DNA of 64,000 nucleotides from NCBI RefSeq assembly GCF_003590715.1, contig NZ_QQVY01000011.1, forward strand, positions 18,480 through 82,479, given 5' to 3'. This document shows, piece after piece, positions 33,873-41,425 of this stretch; the stretch's first letter is position 1; each line of letters starts with the position of its first letter. The position numbers and the translations under genes are program-made. The notes beneath the pieces are model-generated. The model saw only the letters and a program-made list of their open reading frames with translations, had not been told where the DNA came from and searched no databases. The stretch comes from Paracoccus sp. JM45 (GTDB taxonomy: Bacteria > Pseudomonadota > Alphaproteobacteria > Rhodobacterales > Rhodobacteraceae).

Positions 33873-34607
33873 ATGACCTTTGTCAGCATCCGCAACCTTC
33901 GCAAATATTATGGCCCATTCGAGGCGCTCAAAGGCATTGATCTGGATGTCGCCAAAGGCGAGGTGGTTTGCGTTATCGGGCCGTCAGGGTCGGGGAAATC
34001 AACGCTGATCCGCTGCATCAACCGGCTGGAGGATTTTTCCGATGACAGCCGCATCAGCGTGGACGGCATTCCCGTCGCCACCGGTCGCGCCTTGGCCAAA
34101 GTGCGGGCCGAGGTTGGCATGGTGTTCCAGTCCTTTAACCTGTTCCCGCATCTGACCGTGCGCGAAAACGTCATGCTGGCCCCCCGCCGCGTGCGCAGCA
34201 CGTCACGCGCCGATGCTGCACGGCAGGCCGATGTCTTGCTGGACCGTGTGGGCATTGCCAGTCAGGCCGATAAATACCCCGACCACCTGTCGGGCGGTCA
34301 ACAGCAGCGCGTCGCCATTGCCCGCGCCTTGGCCATGGAGCCGCAGGTGATGCTGTTTGATGAACCGACCAGCGCCCTCGACCCCGAAATGGTCGGAGAG
34401 GTGCTGGACGTCATGCGCGATCTGGCCCGCACCGGCGTCACCATGATCGTTGTCACGCATGAGATGGGCTTTGCCGCGCAGGTCGCCGACCGCGTTATTT
34501 TCATGGATGGCGGCCAGATTGTCGAACAGGGCCCGCCCGCGCAGGTGCTGTCCAACCCGTCCGAACCGCGCACCCGAAATTTTCTCAGCTCTGTGCTGAA
34601 CCACTGA
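33873..34607 (+). CDS. Polar amino-acid ABC transporter ATP-binding protein
   Basis: A 244-residue ATPase of the GlnQ type. Walker [11 protein letters not shown]-loop [13 protein letters not shown], signature [15 protein letters not shown], Walker [14 protein letters not shown] and H-loop VVTHEMGFA are all present. The start at 33873 has AAGGAG upstream and avoids a long overlap with the permease. It resembles the truncated ATPase at the window's left edge but belongs to a different operon. The next gene starts 12 bp downstream. Confidence 0.93.
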   Translation: MTFVSIRNLRKYYGPFEALKGIDLDVAKGEVVCVIGPSGSGKSTLIRCINRLEDFSDDSRISVDGIPVATGRALAKVRAEVGMVFQSFNLFPHLTVRENVMLAPRRVRSTSRADAARQADVLLDRVGIASQADKYPDHLSGGQQQRVAIARALAMEPQVMLFDEPTSALDPEMVGEVLDVMRDLARTGVTMIVVTHEMGFAAQVADRVIFMDGGQIVEQGPPAQVLSNPSEPRTRNFLSSVLNH

Positions 34608-34619
34608 AGGTTGAATAAC

Positions 34620-35864
34620 ATGACACGCCCCTTGGATATGGCCCATGTGCACGCCCAATTTCCCGGTCTTCGCGATGACTGGGTCTTTTTCGACAATGCC
34701 GGTGGGTCGCAGATTGTGCGCCCCGCGGTCGATCGCATGGTTGAGTTTTTGTATCAGCGCAACGTCCAGACCGGTGGCAGCTATGCCGTATCGCAGGCGG
34801 CATCGGAGGCACTGATAACGGGTCGTCAGGCCGCCGCAACCTTGGTCAACGCCGCCCGCCCCGAGGAGATTGTCTTTGGTGCATCGACCACTGTGCTGAT
34901 GCAGAACCTATGCGCCGCGATGCGCAGCCAGTTCAGCGAAGGCGACGAGGTGATCGTCACCATGGCCGATCACGAAAGCAATATCGGCCCATGGATGCGG
35001 TTGCAGGAATTCGGTGTGACCCTCAAATTCTGGCCGCTGAATGCCGAAACCGGTGATCTGCAACTGTCCGATCTGGCATCACTGATGACGGACCGGACGC
35101 GGCTGGTGTGTGTGACGCATGTGTCGAATATTCTGGGCAAGGTGCATCCGGTCGCGGAATTTGCGCGGTTTATCCATGACCACGGCGCGCTGATCTGTGT
35201 CGATGCCGTCGCCTATGCACCGCACCGCGCCATTGATGTGCAGGCATGGGATATCGATTATTATGCCTTCAGCCTGTATAAATCATACGGTCCGCATGGG
35301 GCGATGATGTACGGCAAATACGACCTGCTGGCCGAACTGGACGGGCTGTACCATTACTTTTACGGCAAGGACAAAGTCCCCGGCAAATTGGAACCCGGCA
35401 ACCCCAGCTACGAAGTCGCGTTCAGCGTCGATGGCATCGTTGAATACCTGACCGGACTGGCCCGCCATCACGGCGCAACGGGTGACAGACGCGCGCTGGT
35501 CGTTGCCGCCTATGATCTGATCACCCGGCAGGAAGACATGCTGACCGACCGGTTGCTGGGCTGGCTGGCGACGCGCGATGACTGTCATGTGGTCGGTGAC
35601 ACGGTGAACGTAAACAGCACCCGCGTGCCGACGATTGCGTTCAAATTCGACGGGGTGAATTCCGGTGATGTGGCGCGCGCAATGGATGATTTCGGCATCG
35701 CAATGCGCTTTGGTGATTTCCATTCGCGGCGTCTGGTCGAAGAATTGGGGCTGGACCATGACGGCGGGGTGCTGCGCGTATCGATGGTGCATTACAACAC
35801 CGTCGAACAGGTGGACCGCTTGACCGATGCTTTGACGCAAATCCTTGCCAAGGTGCCTGCATGA
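34620..35864 (+). CDS. Class-V PLP-dependent enzyme, cysteine desulfurase-like
   Basis: A 414-residue fold-type I PLP enzyme. The active-site Lys is K221 in YAFSLYKSYGPHGAMMYG; PLP-binding ADHESN and DAVAYAPHRAIDVQ segments precede it. DWVFFDNAGGSQI near the start and the lack of a SufS/IscS active-site Cys loop place it with cysteine-desulfurase-like proteins of the TIGR01976 group, whose reaction is not established. It lies between an amino-acid ABC transporter and a hydantoinase and overlaps the latter by 4 bp. A lyase or desulfurase step on the imported or ring-opened compound is likely; true Fe-S biogenesis is not, since no suf or isc genes adjoin. Confidence 0.85.
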   Translation: MTRPLDMAHVHAQFPGLRDDWVFFDNAGGSQIVRPAVDRMVEFLYQRNVQTGGSYAVSQAASEALITGRQAAATLVNAARPEEIVFGASTTVLMQNLCAAMRSQFSEGDEVIVTMADHESNIGPWMRLQEFGVTLKFWPLNAETGDLQLSDLASLMTDRTRLVCVTHVSNILGKVHPVAEFARFIHDHGALICVDAVAYAPHRAIDVQAWDIDYYAFSLYKSYGPHGAMMYGKYDLLAELDGLYHYFYGKDKVPGKLEPGNPSYEVAFSVDGIVEYLTGLARHHGATGDRRALVVAAYDLITRQEDMLTDRLLGWLATRDDCHVVGDTVNVNSTRVPTIAFKFDGVNSGDVARAMDDFGIAMRFGDFHSRRLVEELGLDHDGGVLRVSMVHYNTVEQVDRLTDALTQILAKVPA

Positions 35865-37273
35865 CCGCGCTAGACCTTGTCATCACTGGCGGCACGGTGG
35901 TCACCGCCGCCGACAGCTATGTCGCGGATATCGGCATTCGCGATGGCAAAATCGTCGCGATCGGGCAGGATTTGCAGGGCGATGACCGTATCGATGCCAC
36001 GGGTCTGATGGTCATGCCCGGCGGAATCGACGCGCATGTGCATCTGGATCAGCCGACCTCGGACGGGACGGTGATGGCGGATGATTTCGCCAGCGGTACG
36101 CGCTCGGCCGCGGCGGGGGGCAATACGACGGTTTTGCCATTTGCGATGCAGGTCAAGGGCCGGTCCCTGCGCGATTGCGTGCAGGAATATCACCAAAAGG
36201 CCGACGGGAAATGCCACACCGACGTGTCCTTTCATCTGGTCGTCACCGATCCGACCCCGCAGGTCATGGGGCAGGAACTGCCCGCGCTGGTGCGGGACGG
36301 ATATACCTCGTTCAAGGTCTTTATGACCTATGATGATCTGGTGCTGGATGATCGTGAATTGTTGGAGGTGTTTGACGTTGCTCGCCGCGAAAAGGCGCTG
36401 GTCATGGTGCATGCCGAAGGCCACGACGCCATCAAATTCCTGACCCGCAAGCTGGAGGATGAGGGCAAGACCGCGCCATTCTATCATGGCCAAGCCCACG
36501 CCCAGATTGCCGAACGCGAGGCGACGCATCGCGCCATCAGCCACGCCCAGCTGATCGACGTGCCAATTGTCATCGTCCACGTGTCAGGCCGCGAACCGAT
36601 GGAGCAGATCCAATGGGCCCGCGCCCGTGGCCTGAAGGTTCATGCCGAAACCTGCCCGCAATATATCGCCCTGACCGCCGATGATCTGCAGGGGCTGAAC
36701 ATGGATTTCAATGGCGCGAAATATGTCTGTTCGCCGCCGCCGCGCGATGCCGACAGTCAGGCCGCCATCTGGCAGGGGCTGCGGGACGGGACATTTGATA
36801 TATTCTCGTCCGATCACTGCCCCTTCCGGTTCGATGGTCCGGCAGATACCGGCAAGAACAATCCCCGCGCGCGGACCTCGTTCAAATGGGTGCCCAACGG
36901 CATTCCGGGGGTGGAAACGCGGCTGCCGATCCTGTTTTCGGAGGGTGTCAGCAAGGGACGCATTACGCCGGAACGGTTTGTCGCGCTGACCGCGACCAAT
37001 CCGGCGCGGCTGTACGGGTTATACCCGCGCAAGGGTACGATCGCGATTGGTGGCGATGCTGATCTGACCCTGTGGGACCCCAATCTGACCCGCCCGATCC
37101 AGCAGCAAGGGTTGAACCACGGCTGCGATTATACCCCGTATGAGGGGATGCAGATCACCGGTTGGCCTGTCCGCACCCTGTTGGGCGGGCGCACCATTGC
37201 GCAGGACGGGGTGCCGGTCGGGGACGCGGGTGGCAGTTATCTGTCGCGCGGAACCAGTCAGGCCTATGGCTAG
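35861..37273 (+). CDS. Dihydropyrimidinase/D-hydantoinase family amidohydrolase
   Basis: A 470-residue cyclic amidohydrolase. The metal-binding HVH is in MPGGIDAHVHLDQP, the carboxylated Lys in GYTSFKVFMTYDDL, further His ligands in MVHAEGHD and VIVHVSGRE, and the last Asp in FSSDHCPF. This is the D-hydantoinase/dihydropyrimidinase pattern and length. It opens hydantoin- or dihydropyrimidine-type rings to carbamoyl or ureido acids in the cytoplasm. No N-carbamoylase or ureidopropionase gene is adjacent, so this operon is not a plain pyrimidine pathway. It is coupled to the PLP enzyme gene. Its stop overlaps the convergent ATPase stop by 4 bp. Confidence 0.9.
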   Translation: MTALDLVITGGTVVTAADSYVADIGIRDGKIVAIGQDLQGDDRIDATGLMVMPGGIDAHVHLDQPTSDGTVMADDFASGTRSAAAGGNTTVLPFAMQVKGRSLRDCVQEYHQKADGKCHTDVSFHLVVTDPTPQVMGQELPALVRDGYTSFKVFMTYDDLVLDDRELLEVFDVARREKALVMVHAEGHDAIKFLTRKLEDEGKTAPFYHGQAHAQIAEREATHRAISHAQLIDVPIVIVHVSGREPMEQIQWARARGLKVHAETCPQYIALTADDLQGLNMDFNGAKYVCSPPPRDADSQAAIWQGLRDGTFDIFSSDHCPFRFDGPADTGKNNPRARTSFKWVPNGIPGVETRLPILFSEGVSKGRITPERFVALTATNPARLYGLYPRKGTIAIGGDADLTLWDPNLTRPIQQQGLNHGCDYTPYEGMQITGWPVRTLLGGRTIAQDGVPVGDAGGSYLSRGTSQAYG

Positions 37274-37908
37274 GCCGGTGACAGCGTCAACATTGGACCA
37301 CCTGCGGCTTCGGCATCCTGCGGGTCATGGGTGACCAGCAGGCCGGGGATTCCGGCCTGCCGGATGTGGGCAAAAGTAAACTCGCGGATTTCTGCCCGCA
37401 GGGCCGTGTCCAGTTTCGAAAAGGGTTCATCCAGCAACAGCGCCTGCGGACGGGCCAGCAGGCCGCGCATCAGGGCCGCCCGCGCCATCTGGCCACCCGA
37501 CAAGGTCGCAGGATCACGGTCGCCCATATCGGCTAGCCCTGCATCCGAAAGCGCCTTGTGCACAGTGGCGCGGCGCTTGCTGCGCCCCTTGATGTCGCGG
37601 GGCAGCCCGAAAGCCAGATTTTGTCCGACGTTCAGATGGGGAAACAGCACCGGATCCTGAAAGATCAAACCGATACGGCGGGCCTGTGCTGTCAGGGGCA
37701 GCAGGCTGCGTCCTTGCAGTAGGACATCGCCCTTGGTCTGGAAACCAGCCGCCAGATGCCCGCCGATTGCATCCAGCAGCGTGGATTTCCCGACGCCCGA
37801 CGGCCCCATGACCACCGCCACTTGCCCCGCCGGAATGGACAGGTTCAACGGTGCAAACAGAGAGTCGGAATTCTTATGCCGTATCTGAAGGTTGCGAAGT
37901 TCAAGCAT
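37270..37908 (-). CDS. ynjD: ABC transporter ATP-binding protein, YnjD-like
   Basis: A 212-residue short ATPase of the YnjD type. Walker A GPSGVGKST is at 35-43, the signature is LSGGQMARAALMRGLL, Walker B is ALLLDEPFSKLD, and the H-loop is in LLVTHDPQDAEA. It lies three bases after the double-length permease gene. The set YnjB-YnjC-YnjD resembles thiamine/iron-type importers, but the substrate has not been established in any organism that I know of. It is the last gene of the five-gene operon read leftward from 43572. Confidence 0.85.
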   Translation of the reverse strand: MLELRNLQIRHKNSDSLFAPLNLSIPAGQVAVVMGPSGVGKSTLLDAIGGHLAAGFQTKGDVLLQGRSLLPLTAQARRIGLIFQDPVLFPHLNVGQNLAFGLPRDIKGRSKRRATVHKALSDAGLADMGDRDPATLSGGQMARAALMRGLLARPQALLLDEPFSKLDTALRAEIREFTFAHIRQAGIPGLLVTHDPQDAEAAGGPMLTLSPA

Positions 37909-37911
37909 AGG

Positions 37912-39612
37912 TCAGCTCCTTGCAGCGCGGCGATGGCGGAACACGATGGCGGGTATGGCAAAGGCCAGCGCATAGGTCAGGATCGGCAGCAATGCCTGAA
38001 GGCTGGTCACGACGCCGGTCACACGCCTGTCCGATCCCGACGACAGGGTCACGGCCTCGGTCGTTAGCGTGTTGATGCGACCTGCACCCAGAAACAGCGT
38101 CGGCAGATATTGCGCCACGGACACCGCGACACCGATGGCGGCAGCTGTCAGGATGGGCACCAGCAGAACCGGCAGTTTGACCGACCACAGAATGCGCCAC
38201 GGTCCCGCCCCAAGCGCCGCGGCTGCACGGATCAGGCGCGGGTCCAAGGCACGCCACGGATCGGACAGGGCGATCATGATATAGGGGAATACAAAGATCG
38301 TATGCCCCCATGCGACCATGCCGATACCTTGCGGCAGTCCCGCCGAGAGTGCTGCGATATTCAGCCCGTAAAGAAACCCAATTTGCGGCAGCAACAGCGG
38401 CAGATAGATCAGCGCCTCGGCCCAAGGGGCGCGGGGGCTGGCACGGCGATCCTCGGCCTCTAGCCAGCCGATGGCGGTGATCAGGGCCGCAGCCGTGCTG
38501 AAAAACGCCAGCAGAAAGGTCGTCACCAAAGGGCCGCCCACTGTTGGACCAGCACGCATCCAGAACCGTATGGACAGGGATTCGGGCAAAAGGTCGGGAA
38601 ACTGCCAGCGCCATGTTACCGACCAGACCAGCAACACGATCAGCGCCGCACCGGTCAGGGCCAGCATGACCGCACCCGCGATGGCAGCAAGGCGCAGGAC
38701 CAGCCCCAAACCCGGAAGACAGGCCCCCGATGCGATCCATGCCGGACCATACACACGCATCAGGTATTGCATCGAAAATACCAGCAACCCTGAAACCATC
38801 ACCAATCCCAGCTGCAACAGGCTGCCCGCCGATGCAGGAAGCAGCAGTAACAAATCGGCGTCACCGTAAAGGCGTGTCAGCATCACTGCCAACGTCGGCG
38901 GATTGGTCGGGCCAAGGATCATCGCAACATCCACAACCGACAGCGAATAGGCCAGAACGACCAGTAGCGGCAGCCGGATCAGTGGCCAGATCTGCGGGCC
39001 GATCAGAACCAGCCAGATCCGCGCATCCGGCACACCCAACATCCGCCCCGTACGCAAAGTCTGCGCCAGCGGAATCTGGTTCAATGCGGCCAGCATCATC
39101 AGCAGCAGAAAAGGAAACTCTTTCGCGGCCATGCCGATGATCAGCGCCAGCCCCCAAGGGTCATTCACGCTGATGATATCAGGCGGCTGTATCCAGCCCG
39201 CGAAGGGTGCAACTGCACGTGCGATCCACCCCGAAGGCGCAATCAGGAACGCCAACCCGATGGCCAGTGCTGCATGGGGCGCGGCCAGAACCGGCGTCAG
39301 CATACGCAATGCCAGACCTTTGGATCGGCCCCGATGCAGCCAAACGCAACAGCCAGCCGACAGCAACAGCGACAAAAAAGTCGTCGCCGCTCCGGTCCAG
39401 AGGCTGAGGAATATCGCGCGGGGCAGGCCCGGCGTGGCGGCCAGTTGATGCCACGCCGCCAGCCCGATGTCTGCTGCACTCAGTGCAGGCACGACCCCGA
39501 ATGCGGCGCGCGCTGTCTGCCAGAAGCCCGCCACAATCGGCAGCAGGATCAGTGTCAGAACCGCGACCAGCACAAGACGTGCCAGCCAGCGATCCGCAGG
39601 GTCTGGTGTCAT
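37912..39612 (-). CDS. ynjC: ABC transporter permease, YnjC-like, double length
   Basis: About 566 residues with around twelve membrane helices and two copies of the permease core, as in thiamine (ThiP), iron (FbpB) and YnjC importers. The coupling loops are RTGRMLGVPDARIWLVLIGP in the first half and AAALGAGPWRILWSVKLPVL in the second. I start at the ATG at 39612, which overlaps the YnjB stop by 4 bp; the frame extends to 39633. One gene supplies the whole membrane pore. It pairs with the YnjD-like ATPase and the YnjB-like binding protein on either side. Confidence 0.87.
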   Translation of the reverse strand: MTPDPADRWLARLVLVAVLTLILLPIVAGFWQTARAAFGVVPALSAADIGLAAWHQLAATPGLPRAIFLSLWTGAATTFLSLLLSAGCCVWLHRGRSKGLALRMLTPVLAAPHAALAIGLAFLIAPSGWIARAVAPFAGWIQPPDIISVNDPWGLALIIGMAAKEFPFLLLMMLAALNQIPLAQTLRTGRMLGVPDARIWLVLIGPQIWPLIRLPLLVVLAYSLSVVDVAMILGPTNPPTLAVMLTRLYGDADLLLLLPASAGSLLQLGLVMVSGLLVFSMQYLMRVYGPAWIASGACLPGLGLVLRLAAIAGAVMLALTGAALIVLLVWSVTWRWQFPDLLPESLSIRFWMRAGPTVGGPLVTTFLLAFFSTAAALITAIGWLEAEDRRASPRAPWAEALIYLPLLLPQIGFLYGLNIAALSAGLPQGIGMVAWGHTIFVFPYIMIALSDPWRALDPRLIRAAAALGAGPWRILWSVKLPVLLVPILTAAAIGVAVSVAQYLPTLFLGAGRINTLTTEAVTLSSGSDRRVTGVVTSLQALLPILTYALAFAIPAIVFRHRRAARS

Positions 39613-40799
39613 CTTGTGTATCGCACGGCCCATTCAGCCGTCAGGCGCCCCATCCAGCTGGCATGGGGTTCGGGCAGGGTCGGACCCAGATCCTGCAAGT
39701 CGGGCAGGGCGGGGGCGGTCGGCAGATCGGCAAAGACTGCTGGGTCGACTTTGGCCGGATCAAGCACCGAAAATGACCCGAGCACGGTGATGTCCTGCAT
39801 ATGCGCCTGTGTTTCGGGGTCCAGCAGGAAGTTGGCCACCACCTGCGCGCCCGCTGCGTGGGCTGCATTGAAGGGAATGGCAACAAAGCTGATATTGCCG
39901 ATCGAGCCGCCTTGGGGAACAAACACTCGCGCCGTATCGGGCAGCAACCCCTGTTCGATGGCCGCCGCCGCCGAGGCGGGATCGAAGGACATTGTGATAT
40001 CGACTTCGGAATCGTTCAGCAGTTGTTGCTGGATGGATTCGTTTTCCGGAAATGCCTGTCCGCTGCGCCACAGGTTCGGGCGCAAGGCTTCATACCAGTC
40101 CCAGAAAGGGGCGGTCTGTTCGGTAAATTTCTGATCTGTGACCGGCTGTTGCAGCACGTCAGGGTCAGGGGCCAGTTCGACCAATGCCTGCTTCAGGAAG
40201 GTCGCGCCCATGAAATTGGCAGGGTCGGGATGGGTCATCCGTCCGGGATTGGCCTGCGCCCATTCCACAAAACCCGCCATATCGGCAGGCGGGTTCGGGA
40301 CCCGTTCACTATCATAGATAAAAACAAAGCGGGCCAGCCGCCACGGGCTTTCACGGCCTTCGGTGGGCACAGTGAAATCCACCAGCGCAGGGGAATTTTC
40401 GGACAGGTCTAGATAGCGGCCATTGGGCATATCCGACAGGAAGGGGGCATGCAGCAGACCCTGTTCCTTCATTGCCAGAAAATTCGGCCCGTTCACCCAG
40501 ATCAGATCGACCGAACCATCCTTATCGCGTCCGGCGGTTTTTTCGGAAAGGACACGGGTGACTGCCTCGGATGTATCCGACAGTTTGACCTGCTCGACAC
40601 GTACATCGAATTTGTCCTGCGTCTGCCGGCTGACCCAAGCGATAAAATCATTGGTGCGCTGGTCACCGCCCCATGCGTTCCAATAGACCGTCTGGCCGCG
40701 CGCCTCGGCCAGTGTCAGGTCCCAATCGGCCAATGCGGGGGCGTTCAGGGCCAGAAAAATGCCTGTCGCCAGAACCAGGTTCTGCAAATATCCGCGCAT
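39609..40799 (-). CDS. ynjB: ABC transporter substrate-binding protein, YnjB-like
   Basis: A 396-residue periplasmic protein. A signal peptide (NLVLATGIFLALNAPALA) precedes DWDLTLAEARGQTVYWNAWG, a characteristic YnjB block, with NDFIAWVSRQTQDKF following. It belongs to the binding proteins related to thiamine/iron carriers (SBP family 1/6). The ATG at 40799 overlaps the stop of the CDP-alcohol transferase gene (TGATG arrangement), so I prefer it over a start at 40919. No ligand is known. The coupling to a membrane-lipid-type enzyme upstream is the interesting point. Confidence 0.87.
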   Translation of the reverse strand: MRGYLQNLVLATGIFLALNAPALADWDLTLAEARGQTVYWNAWGGDQRTNDFIAWVSRQTQDKFDVRVEQVKLSDTSEAVTRVLSEKTAGRDKDGSVDLIWVNGPNFLAMKEQGLLHAPFLSDMPNGRYLDLSENSPALVDFTVPTEGRESPWRLARFVFIYDSERVPNPPADMAGFVEWAQANPGRMTHPDPANFMGATFLKQALVELAPDPDVLQQPVTDQKFTEQTAPFWDWYEALRPNLWRSGQAFPENESIQQQLLNDSEVDITMSFDPASAAAAIEQGLLPDTARVFVPQGGSIGNISFVAIPFNAAHAAGAQVVANFLLDPETQAHMQDITVLGSFSVLDPAKVDPAVFADLPTAPALPDLQDLGPTLPEPHASWMGRLTAEWAVRYTR

Positions 40800-41425
40800 C
40801 AGGGTGCATCCCGCTGTTCGGGGGTGAAGGCAGTCCATCCCTGATGCCAGCGCAAACCCGTGGTGATCGCGCAAGCTGTTGCAAAGACATAGGCCAGAAC
40901 CGGAAATCCTGCGGGCCACAGGCAGATGACGATGAACAGGCCGATCGTTTCGAACCCTTCTGTCAGGCCGCCAAGGTAATAGATGCCCTTTGTCGGAAAG
41001 GCCTTTGCGTTTTCGCCGCGCTTGGCGGCAATAGCTGCATAGGCCAGAAACGATGATCCCGTTCCGACAAAAGCGCAGATCAGCGTTGCAGCGGGCAGCG
41101 CATTCGCGGTCGGGTCATTCAGGGCAAAACCCAGCGGGATAAGGGCATAGAACAGGAAATCCAATGTGATATCCAGAAAGGCCCCACGGTCGGTCGGGCC
41201 TTGCAATCGTGCAACTGCCCCGTCCAGCCCATCCATCAGACGGTTCATCCCGATCAGCAGAAGGGCCGGAACCCATGCCCCCATGATCACGGCGACAAAG
41301 CCAAGCACCCCGAAGCCGAAGCCGACAAGCGTCAGTTGATCGGCGGTGATGCCGCGGCTGTCCAGCCAGTTGGCCAAGGGCGACAGCGCGCGGCGTTGGG
41401 TGGGAAGGATCAGGGCGTCGATCAT
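40799..41425 (-). CDS. ynjF: CDP-alcohol phosphatidyltransferase family protein, YnjF-like
   Basis: A 208-residue membrane enzyme with about six helices. The catalytic motif D-G-x2-A-R-x8-G-x3-D-x3-D appears as MDGLDGAVARLQGPTDRGAFLDITLDF, counted across positions, and is complete. Such enzymes transfer a phospho-alcohol group from a CDP-alcohol to another alcohol in lipid or osmolyte synthesis. The product here is unknown; YnjF of E. coli is likewise uncharacterised. It overlaps the upstream fusion gene by 4 bp and the downstream binding-protein gene by 3 bp, which argues for a shared function with the ABC importer. Confidence 0.87.
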   Translation of the reverse strand: MIDALILPTQRRALSPLANWLDSRGITADQLTLVGFGFGVLGFVAVIMGAWVPALLLIGMNRLMDGLDGAVARLQGPTDRGAFLDITLDFLFYALIPLGFALNDPTANALPAATLICAFVGTGSSFLAYAAIAAKRGENAKAFPTKGIYYLGGLTEGFETIGLFIVICLWPAGFPVLAYVFATACAITTGLRWHQGWTAFTPEQRDAP

